A stretch of DNA of 61,550 nucleotides from contig JAGDXS010000021.1 in NCBI GenBank assembly GCA_023261755.1, positions 1 through 61,550 on the forward strand. Reading direction: 5' to 3'. Each line of letters begins with the position of its first letter. Position 1 is the stretch's first letter. The notes beneath the pieces were generated by a model. The model was not told the origin of the DNA and made no database searches. It saw only the letters and a list, made by a program, of their open reading frames with translations. Source of the DNA: Thermoplasmata archaeon. GTDB taxonomy: Archaea > Thermoplasmatota > Thermoplasmata > Thermoplasmatales > ARK-15. Made by a program: the position numbers and the translations under genes. Positions 44,776-54,380 of this stretch are shown one piece after another.

Positions 44776-45843
44776 ATGAAAGCTTTAGTAGTTAAGCCTG
44801 GTAGCAAGGGTGTTTATTTAAAAGACATAGATTTAATTACAGAAAATAAAATTAAAGTTAAAACACTCTACAATGGAATTTGCGGTACAGATAGGGAAAT
44901 AGTGAATAACAAACTTCCATTTGTGAGACCTGAGAATGGTGAGTATCTTATATTGGGCCACGAGGCTCTTGGTCAAGTTATAGATGCACCAGAAAATTCA
45001 AAATTCAAGCTAGGAGATTTTGTAGCACCTATGGTAAGAAGGCCAGGTAATTGCATGTTATGTAAAATAGGGAGACAGGATTATTGTATAGATGGAAATT
45101 TTGCAGAGGCTGGCATTAGGGGAAAGGATGGCTTTATGCGTGAATATTTCTATGAGGATGAAAATTTTTTAATTCCTGTGGAAAAGGAAATAGGGGAATT
45201 AGGTGCATTGATTGAGCCAACAAAAAATGTTATGAAAATGGTTGAAGTTTTTCAGAGCTTAAAAAATAGGATAATATGGGATTGTGATGATTCAACATTA
45301 AATTGCAAAGGAGCTTGGATATTCGGTACAGGATCAGAAGGTGTTTTATCCTCACTGGTATTCAAAAGTATTGGCTTTAATGTAACTATTGTAAACAGGC
45401 ATCCATTGCCTGAAAATGTTTTGAAAATTTTAGATAAAAATGGATTGAAATTCTTTGATTCATCATCCAAAAATTGGAAAGAAGCATTGGAAGAGAATCC
45501 CATGGATCTTGCAATAGATGCAGCTGGATCCGCTGATATTTTCATTCAGGTGATAGATCATATCAATTACAATGGTATAGTCATTCTCTTTGGTACATCC
45601 GGTACAGGAAGCATATCAGATGGATCGTTCATTACAAAAATAGTTGATAAAAATTTATCAATTGCAGGTGTTGAGGATGGATCTAAGAAGAATTACATAG
45701 ATGCAGCTAAATTTCTTTTTGAATATGGAAGTAAATATTCAATAAATGATATAATAACATCAAGGATTAAACCTGAGGAAACGTGGATATTCAATGAAAA
45801 ACCTAAGGATGAGATAAAAACAATTATCGATTGGAACCTATAA
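44776..45843 (+). CDS. gdh: Glucose 1-dehydrogenase (zinc MDR type)
   Basis: This enzyme oxidises glucose (or galactose) to the lactone with NAD(P), step one of the npED pathway. The 355-residue protein closely follows the Thermoplasma glucose dehydrogenase. NGICGTDREI has the catalytic-zinc Cys and LGHEALG the His-Glu. The lobe CMLCKIGRQDYC matches the CRNCRIGRQDNC segment of the Thermoplasma enzyme. ALIEPTKNVMK and FGTGSEG (nucleotide site), then VNRHPLP, follow. I use ATG 44776, one base after the previous stop; the upstream frame has no homology. Its end overlaps the convergent KDG aldolase by 6 nt. Confidence 0.92.
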   Translation: MKALVVKPGSKGVYLKDIDLITENKIKVKTLYNGICGTDREIVNNKLPFVRPENGEYLILGHEALGQVIDAPENSKFKLGDFVAPMVRRPGNCMLCKIGRQDYCIDGNFAEAGIRGKDGFMREYFYEDENFLIPVEKEIGELGALIEPTKNVMKMVEVFQSLKNRIIWDCDDSTLNCKGAWIFGTGSEGVLSSLVFKSIGFNVTIVNRHPLPENVLKILDKNGLKFFDSSSKNWKEALEENPMDLAIDAAGSADIFIQVIDHINYNGIVILFGTSGTGSISDGSFITKIVDKNLSIAGVEDGSKKNYIDAAKFLFEYGSKYSINDIITSRIKPEETWIFNEKPKDEIKTIIDWNL

Positions 45844-46716
45844 AAGTGGAATTAAATTTTTGTTTATTTCATCCTTCTCTTTTTTACTTAAATCGTTTAA
45901 GGGAGGAACTGTTCCAGTGTAATCTTTGCCCATGAGTAACTTATAGAATAAATATGAATATGCCTGTGGAAATGTCTTTGAATTAAGATAATTCTTTACA
46001 ACACTTAATTTCTTTTGGTATTCAAAAGCTTTTTCAATATTTTTTTCACTGAAATATTTCATTACCTTAATTGCCAGGTCACTGAAATTTGTTGTACCAC
46101 AAACACCGCCACTAGCACCCAATATTAATGAGGATAAAAGAAATTCATCTTGACCTTGAAATACTTTGAATTTTTTCTCAATTTTGAAAAGAAAATCCTG
46201 GAAAAGAGAAAGATCGCCACTTGAATCTTTTATACCTAATACATGAGAATATTCATTTGCCAATGAATTAACAGTTTCAGCTTTGATAATATTGCCTGTT
46301 AACTGCGGTATGTTATAAATCAATACTGGTAGTTCAATTTTTTCTAGAACGGATTTGTAATAAATGTAAATTGAATCCTGGTTTAATTTCATATAATAAG
46401 GTGTTACAATCACAATGGCATCTGCACCAAGATCTTCAACAAATTTTGATATTTCAATTGTTTCTTCAATGTTATTTTTTCCAGTACCTGGAATAAAAAT
46501 ATCATTCTCTTTGATGAAATTAGAAAATTCTTTTAGCACCTTTTTGTGCATTTCTTTGTTGAATAAAGGCATTGCACCTGTAGATCCCATTGGAAAAATT
46601 CCTGAAACTTTTATTTTATGAAGATGATCTATTAAATTTCTTAATCCATCAACATCAAGATCATTATTTTTGAAGGGTGTTATGGCTGGTGTAATAATTC
46701 CTTCTATATCTTTCAT
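45838..46716 (-). CDS. kdgA: 2-keto-3-deoxygluconate aldolase (DHDPS family)
   Basis: This class I aldolase of 292 residues splits KDG into pyruvate and glyceraldehyde. GSTGAMPLF (~44-52) is the pyruvate-carboxylate loop. Tyr134 of IYNIPQLTG is the proton relay and Lys163 of GIKDSSGD the Schiff-base residue. The protein could also be a dihydrodipicolinate synthase or other family member. Its position, convergent with glucose dehydrogenase and beside gluconate dehydratase, decides for KDG. It completes the pathway, although on the opposite strand and so with its own promoter. Confidence 0.88.
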   Translation of the reverse strand: MKDIEGIITPAITPFKNNDLDVDGLRNLIDHLHKIKVSGIFPMGSTGAMPLFNKEMHKKVLKEFSNFIKENDIFIPGTGKNNIEETIEISKFVEDLGADAIVIVTPYYMKLNQDSIYIYYKSVLEKIELPVLIYNIPQLTGNIIKAETVNSLANEYSHVLGIKDSSGDLSLFQDFLFKIEKKFKVFQGQDEFLLSSLILGASGGVCGTTNFSDLAIKVMKYFSEKNIEKAFEYQKKLSVVKNYLNSKTFPQAYSYLFYKLLMGKDYTGTVPPLNDLSKKEKDEINKNLIPLL

Positions 46717-46811
46717 AATTAAAATATTAATAAAAACTATTTAAATATTTTTTATTTAAGAAAATCATATAAATCTTGGGAAAATTTAAAATTCTATTTT
46801 TCTATTTCCTA

Positions 46812-48545
46812 ATGCTTAAGATGGAACAAGAAAAGTATTTTATTGAATTAACGAAAAATTTGTTTAAATCACCCAATGTTCCTATTTCCATGGGTACTGT
46901 AATTGCAATTTTAATTGTTTATGAATTAATTGTAAGACTTTCAATTACAAATTTTTTGTATCTATTTTTGATTCCATATTTAATTCTAATCCTTTTAGAT
47001 GTAATTTTTTTGCATCTTTTCAAACAATATTTTCCTATTGTAAGGATTTCACTTCTTAATGAAATAGTATTTTTATTCACATTTGTCGCATATTTAATTC
47101 TTTCAATATTTTTTGTTAAGAATTTTGTTGTTGCTTTACTTCTTGCAGTTTCAATGTCCACATTTTTAAGATATCTATTCCTTAAACCCTTTTTGAGTGT
47201 AGGTGAAAAAAAGTTATCCTTTATGTCAATGTTTTACGTTTTTTCTTTAACCATTACATACTTTTTTTCAGATAAATCGTATTTTTATTTGATTTCATTT
47301 TATATGTCATCTATACTTTTTATTTTTGCTTCAAGGTTTTTTCTATTCTATCTTTCAAGGGAGTTTAAAAATGAATTTGACCTCGATCCAGTTAAATATG
47401 TTGGATATTTCATCAATTATATTTCAATTCAAAGGCCAGAGGAAATGCTTTCTCTGAATAATTTTTTGTCTAAAATGTACTCTTTAATGGAATTACCCCT
47501 CCATTCTTTAATCATTAAAAATGAAAGTGGAAAAATTAAGGCAATGCTAATATTTCCATATGTACATCCCGGCCCATTCGGTGAGGTAGGTTGCAGTGAT
47601 TTACCTAGAAGGCTATATGCAAAATTAAAGGACCTGAGTGAGAATGTTTTAGTTTTTCATACAAGCTGTACACATAATGAGAATTGTGGCGGAGACGAGG
47701 ATATGGAAAAAATTGCCACAAGCATAAGAAATAATATAAAAGATATAAAATATTCATCGAAGGTTTCAGAAATCATAAGAATAAGTGACCATATTTCAAT
47801 AAGGGCTCAGGTTTTTGATAATACAGCTTTGGTTACTTTAATACCTGATAAAGAGGGTTTTGATGATATAACACTTGATTTAGGAATGAAAATAATGAGA
47901 AAATTGAGATCCGCAAAGATAAAAAACGTCATTGTTGTTGATGCACACAATTCATTTGATAAATCTTATAAGGCATTAGATAATATAGATCAGAATTTAT
48001 TAAATGATTTGAAAACAAAACTTAATGATACAAGTTTTGAAAATATTAAATGTGGAATAGGGCAGACAAAAATTGATACAAAAAGTATCGGGCCTCTTGG
48101 AACCCAGGCAGTAATATTCCAGGGAAAGAAAAAATATGGTTATATTCTGATTGATGGAAATAACATTGAAAAAGGATTAAGAGAAAAAATTATGGAAAAA
48201 GTAAAAAATAAAATTGATGATGTGGAGGTATATTCAACAGACAACCATATAGTAAACATAAACCCTAAGGACCTTAATCCTGTAGGGAATGGTGCGAATA
48301 TTGATGAAATATTGTCATCTGTGGACCAATCTATTGATATGGCCTTAAACAATATGGAAAATGTATACATAGGATTCTATGGAACTAAACTACTGCTAAG
48401 AATTGCGGGCAAGGGATATATAGATAAAATGTCCTTCTACGTGAAAAGAATGATAAAAAGATTAAGGATATCCATATTAATTGTCATATTGACATTCATA
48501 TTCTCTCTATTTATATTTATTATATCTTTCATATTTATTGGTTAA
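46812..48545 (+). CDS. DUF2070 family membrane protein
   Basis: This 577-residue archaeal protein has about seven spans in the first ~190 residues. A large soluble domain contains the family motif HPGPFGEVGCSDLP (~245-258), then HTSCTHNENCGGDEDME and VVDAHNSFD, with one final span at the C-terminus. The His/Asp/Cys-rich motifs suggest a metal site, but the function of DUF2070 is not known to me. I choose ATG 46812, with AAAATTTAAA ~26 nt upstream, over the TTG at 46776. The stop overlaps the convergent nadM by 4 nt. Confidence 0.8.
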   Translation: MLKMEQEKYFIELTKNLFKSPNVPISMGTVIAILIVYELIVRLSITNFLYLFLIPYLILILLDVIFLHLFKQYFPIVRISLLNEIVFLFTFVAYLILSIFFVKNFVVALLLAVSMSTFLRYLFLKPFLSVGEKKLSFMSMFYVFSLTITYFFSDKSYFYLISFYMSSILFIFASRFFLFYLSREFKNEFDLDPVKYVGYFINYISIQRPEEMLSLNNFLSKMYSLMELPLHSLIIKNESGKIKAMLIFPYVHPGPFGEVGCSDLPRRLYAKLKDLSENVLVFHTSCTHNENCGGDEDMEKIATSIRNNIKDIKYSSKVSEIIRISDHISIRAQVFDNTALVTLIPDKEGFDDITLDLGMKIMRKLRSAKIKNVIVVDAHNSFDKSYKALDNIDQNLLNDLKTKLNDTSFENIKCGIGQTKIDTKSIGPLGTQAVIFQGKKKYGYILIDGNNIEKGLREKIMEKVKNKIDDVEVYSTDNHIVNINPKDLNPVGNGANIDEILSSVDQSIDMALNNMENVYIGFYGTKLLLRIAGKGYIDKMSFYVKRMIKRLRISILIVILTFIFSLFIFIISFIFIG

Positions 48546-49057
48546 ATAACTTCATCTGATCTGGATATTTCTTTAATTCTGTTTATTCCATCTATTTCGT
48601 TTATTACCTGTACAACTTCTTCAGGCACGAGTTCTTGCCAGTTTTCATCTTTTAGAATTCTTTTTCTTACTTCTCTGCCTGAATATTTTTCTCTATCATA
48701 AAGAATTGGAGTCTCTACTTTGTAACCCCTTTCTTCAAAAAGTCTTTTTGTAAGTGGATTTCCAGCATAAACATGTGTAAAGGGTGGCGCAATAGATTCT
48801 ATATGTGCTACCCATAGGGCATTTCTATGTATATCTTCTATAGGCACTAAATAAAAATTGTAAATTTTTCTGCTCTCAAGGGTATTTGAAATCATAAGAT
48901 GCCTCTCCCCTGCAGTAAATGGATTCTCAGGTGTATGAGATTCTTGAGCACTTCCTATACCAATTATTATTGAATCGTATTTTTTAGCAAGATCCAACGT
49001 CATCATCATATGCCCTAGATGAAAAGGCTGAAATCTTCCTATGATAAATGCTCTCAT
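48542..49057 (-). CDS. nadM: Nicotinamide-nucleotide adenylyltransferase
   Basis: This enzyme joins NMN and ATP to form NAD. The 171-residue protein opens with the nucleotidyltransferase motif IIGRFQPFHLGHM (5-17, both HxGH histidines) and has IGIGSAQESHTPENPFTAGE. The C-terminal region SGREVRKRIL holds the second ATP-binding motif in the archaeal form (ISxxxxR-like). Length matches archaeal NadM. It has its own promoter region shared with the divergent hppA. Confidence 0.93.
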   Translation of the reverse strand: MRAFIIGRFQPFHLGHMMMTLDLAKKYDSIIIGIGSAQESHTPENPFTAGERHLMISNTLESRKIYNFYLVPIEDIHRNALWVAHIESIAPPFTHVYAGNPLTKRLFEERGYKVETPILYDREKYSGREVRKRILKDENWQELVPEEVVQVINEIDGINRIKEISRSDEVI

Positions 49058-49162
49058 TGCTTAAGGTATTAAATAATTAATATAAAGTTTTTTTTTAAGC
49101 ATTGAATAAAAAGAAAACTTTTTTATTTATAAATTTCTTTAAGTTGCACGGAGGTTATTCTA

Positions 49163-51205
49163 ATGGATTTAGTAGAGATTGCAATCCTGTTAATTAGCTT
49201 AGTTGCCTTGATCTACGCTGGATTGCAGGCATATTTAATTCTGAGAGAAGAAGAGGGTACTGAAGAAATGAAAAAAATAGCAAATGCTATTCAAGAAGGT
49301 TCTAGAGCTTTTATGAAAAGGCAATATACCACTATTGCAATTGTTGCAATTATACTTGTAATAATTATAGCAATAGCTTTACCAAATGGACCCATTTTAG
49401 CATTAGGATTTGCAGTTGGTGCATTTGGCTCAGCAATTGCAGGATATATAGGAATGCACATATCCATTAGGGCTAATGTGAGAACCGCAAACAAGGCAAA
49501 GCAGGGTCTTCAGAAAGCATTTTCACTCGCATTCAGAGGCGGAAGCGTTACTGGTATGTCTGTTGTAGGTATTGCATTGCTAGCAATATCTGTATTTTAC
49601 TTCTGGTTAAGAAATCCTACCCTTATGGTTGGCTTTATATTTGGTGCATCCTTGATAAGTTTATTCGCCAGGGTTGGCGGTGGTATATACACTAAGGGTG
49701 CAGATGTTGGTGCTGATTTAGTGGGGAAAGTTAAATATGGAATTCCTGAAGATGATCCAAGAAATCCTGCTGTAATTGCAGATAATGTTGGCGATAACGT
49801 TGGAGATTGTGCTGGAATGGGCGCTGACCTATACGAAACATATGTGGTAACTGCAATCTCATCAATGCTTCTGGCATACCTTTTATGGCAAAATCATGTT
49901 TTATCGTCAGAAAAATATGTGGTGTTGCCTCTTCTTTTTGGATCGATAGCTATTCTTGCAACATTAATTTCAATACCATTTGTTAGAATAGGAAAAAATA
50001 ATTCTATTGTTGGTGCCTTGCACAAAGGCATCATAATAACTTCTGTATTGGCTGCAATAGGATTTTTCATAGTTTCATATTATTATTTAAATGATATTAG
50101 AGCATTTTATGCTGGTATAATAGGTATAGTAATCATGGCTCTAATGGTTTTCATTACGGAGTATTATACTGATTATAAATACAAGCCAACACTGGAAACA
50201 AGCAAGGCATCACAGTCTGGGGCTGGTGTAACAATTATAACAGGTCTTGCATATGCTTTGCAAGCTAGTTTCATTCCTATGCTGTTTATTGTAGGCGGCA
50301 TATTAATTTCTTACTTTATATTTGGCGGTTCATTTACGTCTCTTTTGCCGACGGATATTGGTATATATGGTATTTCTATAGCATCAACGGCAATGTTATC
50401 TGTTGCTGGGATAATAATATCCATAGATTCTTATGGCCCTATTACAGATAATGCGGGTGGCATTGCAGAAATGGCAGGTCTTCCAGAAGGCGTGAGAAAA
50501 GTAACAGATCCATTGGATGCCGTTGGTAATACTACAAAAGCAATAACAAAAGGTTACGCTATAGGTTCAGCTGCTTTAGCAGCACTTTCACTTTTCGCTG
50601 CTTATCAGCAGGTTATATATTCACATGGGTATACATTAGTAGAAATAATAAATCCTCTCGTTCTAGTGGGTCTTTTAATAGGTGCAACATTGCCATTTTT
50701 CTTCACCTCATTCCTCATGAGGGCAGTGGGTAGAGCAGCAAATTCCATTGTTCAAGAAGTTATAAGACAGTTTGATACAATAAAAGGTCTGATGGAAGGA
50801 AAAGCAAAGCCTGAATATGGTAAATGCGTTGACATTGTAACAAGAACGGCATTAAAGGAATTGGTTATACCAGGTGTAATTGGAGTTGTTACCCCCATTG
50901 CTGTTGGATTTATACTTGGTCCTTTAGCACTAGGTGGTCTTCTTCTTGGTGTAATACTTTCAGGCTTCGCTTTAGCTATAATGATGACTGTAGGTGGCGG
51001 ATCCTGGGATAATGCTAAAAAGTATATAGAACTAGGCAACTTTGGTGGTAAAGGATCAGAAGCTCATAAAGCTGCAGTGGTTGGTGATACTGTTGGTGAT
51101 GCGTTGAAAGATACTGCAGGTCCAGCAATAAATCCTCTTGTAAAGGTTGTAAATACAGTATCCATACTTTTCATTGCAGTAATATTAACAATTCACCTTC
51201 TATAA
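49163..51205 (+). CDS. hppA: Membrane H+-translocating pyrophosphatase, K+-independent type
   Basis: This integral enzyme of 680 residues with ~16 spans couples pyrophosphate hydrolysis to proton export. Substrate and Mg sites are GADVGADLVGKVKYGIPEDD and NVGDNVGDCAGMGADLYETY (~208-227), DNAGGIAEMAG and, near the end, GDTVGDALKDTAGPAINP. The K+-dependence segment reads GNTTKAITKGYAIGSAAL; Lys and Thr at these places mark the K+-independent class, which pumps protons. GGAGGT lies 7 nt before the ATG. A T-rich terminator follows. The enzyme lets the cell use biosynthetic PPi to hold its steep proton gradient. Confidence 0.95.
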   Translation: MDLVEIAILLISLVALIYAGLQAYLILREEEGTEEMKKIANAIQEGSRAFMKRQYTTIAIVAIILVIIIAIALPNGPILALGFAVGAFGSAIAGYIGMHISIRANVRTANKAKQGLQKAFSLAFRGGSVTGMSVVGIALLAISVFYFWLRNPTLMVGFIFGASLISLFARVGGGIYTKGADVGADLVGKVKYGIPEDDPRNPAVIADNVGDNVGDCAGMGADLYETYVVTAISSMLLAYLLWQNHVLSSEKYVVLPLLFGSIAILATLISIPFVRIGKNNSIVGALHKGIIITSVLAAIGFFIVSYYYLNDIRAFYAGIIGIVIMALMVFITEYYTDYKYKPTLETSKASQSGAGVTIITGLAYALQASFIPMLFIVGGILISYFIFGGSFTSLLPTDIGIYGISIASTAMLSVAGIIISIDSYGPITDNAGGIAEMAGLPEGVRKVTDPLDAVGNTTKAITKGYAIGSAALAALSLFAAYQQVIYSHGYTLVEIINPLVLVGLLIGATLPFFFTSFLMRAVGRAANSIVQEVIRQFDTIKGLMEGKAKPEYGKCVDIVTRTALKELVIPGVIGVVTPIAVGFILGPLALGGLLLGVILSGFALAIMMTVGGGSWDNAKKYIELGNFGGKGSEAHKAAVVGDTVGDALKDTAGPAINPLVKVVNTVSILFIAVILTIHLL

Positions 51206-51222
51206 TTTTTTTTATTTTTTAA
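51206..51222 (+). terminator. T-rich terminator after hppA
   Basis: Starting at the stop codon there are two long T runs (AATTTTTTTTATTTTTT), typical of archaeal termination. The remaining spacer to 51260 has no other feature. Confidence 0.5.
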
Positions 51223-51260
51223 TAAAACATGATTTGAAAAAATAAGAAAATTAAAAAAAT

Positions 51261-53930
51261 TTATTTTGATAAGTAGAAGTAAAGGGTAGTTCCTCCACCT
51301 CCTATTACTGGATTTTCTTCGTATTGTGCTCCATTTAGATAGGGTGAATAATACCAGAACCAATTGAGTTGTTGCGTGTAAATGTAAAATGTATAATTAA
51401 CAGCTATTTCTTCAGCTAGGTCATAATAATGTAATGATTGAGTTTCATTGGGTGTGTATTCTCCTGTTTGAATATATTGGTTCATTAGGGCAACTACATT
51501 TGCTTCAGTTGTATTTCCAGTAGCATTGAAATCCTGTGGATTTAAACCGCTTCCTAATGGATATGTACCCCCCTGAGCATAGAACGCACCCACTATATCA
51601 GAAGGATACGGATAATCCGGAATCCAAGTTGTAACGTAAATTGGCATTGGGTTTTGACCTGGAACTTGGTAGCCAATCCATTGTGAAAATGTTATTACCA
51701 AAGGTGTCATTAATATATTAGGATCAATGGAATTCATTGCAGTTGCCCACATTGAAGCTGCTGCATAATCTGTAGGATCACCTCCGTAAACGACCACAGG
51801 TATGTTGATAGAAACATTGTACATTCCAGATTGCATCAAATACTGTTTTGCCATAGAAAGATCATAGTATGGTACATTTATTCCATCTTTTTCCATTTGT
51901 TGAGGTGAAATATAACCTAGCATTCCATATGGTATAAAGCCTGTGTAATGGAAGGAAAAGTTGGCGCCATAAATTGAATTTCCTACCAATTTGTTTATGT
52001 AATCTGTATAATTGAAGGCATATGCAAATGCCCTTCTAACATCTAAATTCTGGAAATAATTAGCAGGTATATGATACTGTGCACCGAATGACCTCATCAT
52101 ACTTGTATTTACATTAAAATTAAATGCAAATCCGAATGTTGTCATAGTTGGGAACTCATATATAGACAATTTTCCTTGAGATTCCATTTTGGATATAATT
52201 GGATACCAGTTTGTTGGTAAATCAGATGTTCCTGTGTATATGTCCGCCTCACCACTTTCAAGCATCATATATTCTGTTGAAGGATCTTTTACCCATTCTA
52301 TATATATTGTATCATTAGCCTTATGATTGTATCCCGGCACGCCTGGTATTGGTGTAAAGTATGGATTAGGTACAAGAATAATATCCTGACCAGGAACATA
52401 TGTCTGTATTTCATATGGACCGGATCCCATAGTATTCCATCTAATATAATTATTGTAATTAGCTTCATCACTATAGTTCATATATTCTTGAAATCCAGCC
52501 GGAGTGAATGTTATTCCTGCACCGTGTTGAACTAACCAGTTCCAATCAAGTATGGAACAACCAAGTGCATCTGCCACATAATCTAGAAATGCAGGATCTG
52601 GTTTAAGTAAGTGAAAAGTAATGCTTTGGGTAGCATTATCATATGAAATTGCATTCGTAATGTTTTGGTATGAAACAGCATCTGGCAGAAATCCTCCTCC
52701 AGGTAAAAGATCTTGTGCAATGATCCAATCAGGTGTTCCTGGCGATCCAAGCATGAAAAGAAGTGCTCTTACATATGAAATATACACATCCCAAACATTC
52801 AATGAATCACCATTTGCAAACTTTAATCCGGATCTTATATAGAAAGTATAATTTTTTCCATCTGGTGAAATGCCACCATTTGCTATTGTTGGGACATATT
52901 TTGCTATTACAGGATTGAAACTCGATGTACTAGATCCATTGTAAGCTACCAATGTTTCATATACATTTGCTATTATTTCAAATCCTACTGTTTCATAATC
53001 AATTGCTGGATCAAAGGAATATGGTCCTCCTGGAACAAGCTCTGCATTTGTAATCACGGATGGGTTAGTCACAGGAATTGATGTTTTTGAAACATTTGCA
53101 TAAGTTCCAGGTGATAAAACTAAAAATGTGTTCAGATATGTTGTGTTCTGGTATTTTCCTGAACTTAAAATAGAGGTAAGGTTGCTCACTGGATAATAAG
53201 TTAAATTTTTATTGCCATTATATATTGATGCTGTAAATCCTGATGAATTAAATGTTAAAATGCTCAATGAAATTACATAGATCCCTGGTGAGGAATATGA
53301 ATGTGAAATATTATCCTTAAGAAAAACACCTGATGATGCATTATAAATAGCTGGGTCAACTTTTTTAATACCATCACCAAAATTCCATATGTAATATCCT
53401 ATAGTCCAGTTTGTTTCTGTAGGTGGTTGGAGATAGGACCCAACAAGAGAAACACTCTGATTTTCATGTCCAATCTGTGATCCTATTATTATTGTTGGTA
53501 TAGTTATTTCGGATGCGATTGATGGTGAAATTGTAGATGGACTTACTGTTAACTGGAATATATTTGCATAGTTATTGAATGTATATCCTTCATAATTGGT
53601 TGAGACAGTCACCAGATATTTTCCTGGTAGATTGTATACATGTGTTGCAGGATAACCACCAATGGAAGAAGAATATGTAGCTAGATAAGTTGAACCATCT
53701 CCAAAATTAATTGTTACATTGGATGGAGTCCCACCTGTTACAAAGGCTGTGAATGAAACCTGCTGACCTACGCTTGTAAATATTGCACTAGAAGAAATAC
53801 TTAAACTTAATGATGGCTTTGACGTTGTCGTTGTTTTTTTGGAAGGGAAAACAACAACGCTAATCGCTGCAATTATTATCACAATCACTATTATTATTGC
53901 AATTAGAGCATAAATGCTCCTTTTTTCCAT
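51261..53930 (-). CDS. Membrane-anchored solute (peptide) binding protein with PKD domains
   Basis: This 889-residue surface protein starts with an uncleaved-looking membrane anchor (~7-28, IAIIIVIVIIIAAISVVVF) and a Thr/Ser linker. Two PKD-like beta-sandwich domains follow (~40-130 and ~135-250), each with the FGDG hallmark (NFGDGSTY, WNFGDGIKK). From ~295 it is an SBP_bac_5 oligopeptide-binding domain (GGPYSFDPAIDYETVGFEI, KNYTFYIRSGLKFANGDSL). There is no lipobox Cys. Permease and ATPase genes of an oligopeptide ABC system are not adjacent, so it is an orphan component here. GGAGGT precedes the ATG. Confidence 0.85.
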   Translation of the reverse strand: MEKRSIYALIAIIIVIVIIIAAISVVVFPSKKTTTTSKPSLSLSISSSAIFTSVGQQVSFTAFVTGGTPSNVTINFGDGSTYLATYSSSIGGYPATHVYNLPGKYLVTVSTNYEGYTFNNYANIFQLTVSPSTISPSIASEITIPTIIIGSQIGHENQSVSLVGSYLQPPTETNWTIGYYIWNFGDGIKKVDPAIYNASSGVFLKDNISHSYSSPGIYVISLSILTFNSSGFTASIYNGNKNLTYYPVSNLTSILSSGKYQNTTYLNTFLVLSPGTYANVSKTSIPVTNPSVITNAELVPGGPYSFDPAIDYETVGFEIIANVYETLVAYNGSSTSSFNPVIAKYVPTIANGGISPDGKNYTFYIRSGLKFANGDSLNVWDVYISYVRALLFMLGSPGTPDWIIAQDLLPGGGFLPDAVSYQNITNAISYDNATQSITFHLLKPDPAFLDYVADALGCSILDWNWLVQHGAGITFTPAGFQEYMNYSDEANYNNYIRWNTMGSGPYEIQTYVPGQDIILVPNPYFTPIPGVPGYNHKANDTIYIEWVKDPSTEYMMLESGEADIYTGTSDLPTNWYPIISKMESQGKLSIYEFPTMTTFGFAFNFNVNTSMMRSFGAQYHIPANYFQNLDVRRAFAYAFNYTDYINKLVGNSIYGANFSFHYTGFIPYGMLGYISPQQMEKDGINVPYYDLSMAKQYLMQSGMYNVSINIPVVVYGGDPTDYAAASMWATAMNSIDPNILMTPLVITFSQWIGYQVPGQNPMPIYVTTWIPDYPYPSDIVGAFYAQGGTYPLGSGLNPQDFNATGNTTEANVVALMNQYIQTGEYTPNETQSLHYYDLAEEIAVNYTFYIYTQQLNWFWYYSPYLNGAQYEENPVIGGGGTTLYFYLSK

Positions 53931-54040
53931 AAAAATACCTCCACATTGTTCATGATTTTAACTCTATTTAAAATTTTTTAAATATTTTTAATATAAAATG
54001 TGCAATTTGAAAAGAAATTTAATAATAATGAAAAATAAGT

Positions 54041-54050
54041 CTTAAATACA
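54041..54050 (+). promoter_or_regulatory. TATA-like box for tfs
   Basis: CTTAAATACA is centred ~26 nt before the ATG of the TFS gene, and no ribosome site intervenes. A leaderless transcript is likely. Confidence 0.4.
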
Positions 54051-54071
54051 ATAAACAATTTCTTACCTAAT

Positions 54072-54380
54072 ATGTTTTGTCCAAAATGTGGATCATTAAT
54101 GTATCCTAAGAATGGGAAATGGGTATGCTCCAAATGTGGCTATGAAATGCCAATAACAAAAAATGAAAAGAATGATAAGATCGTTGACAAAGCTAAAGAA
54201 AAGGAAGTTATTTTAATAGATAATGAGTTCAATGTTTTACCTGTTGATGAAAATGTAACATGTCCCAAATGCGGAAATAGAGGGGCATACTGGATGCTTA
54301 AGCAAACGAGGGCTGCGGATGAGCCTGAAACAAGGTTCTATATTTGCACAAAATGTGGCTATAGATGGCGTGAATATTAA
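54072..54380 (+). CDS. tfs: Transcription factor S (RNA cleavage factor)
   Basis: TFS enters the secondary channel of archaeal RNA polymerase and stimulates transcript cleavage in stalled complexes, as TFIIS does. The 102-residue protein has an N-terminal zinc ribbon CPKCGS...CSKCGY (3-24) and a C-terminal ribbon CPKCGN...CTKCGY (~70-98). The acidic Asp-Glu of RAADEPETRF sits at the tip that enters the active site, so it should be cleavage-competent. It overlaps the convergent gene downstream by 4 nt. Confidence 0.94.
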   Translation: MFCPKCGSLMYPKNGKWVCSKCGYEMPITKNEKNDKIVDKAKEKEVILIDNEFNVLPVDENVTCPKCGNRGAYWMLKQTRAADEPETRFYICTKCGYRWREY

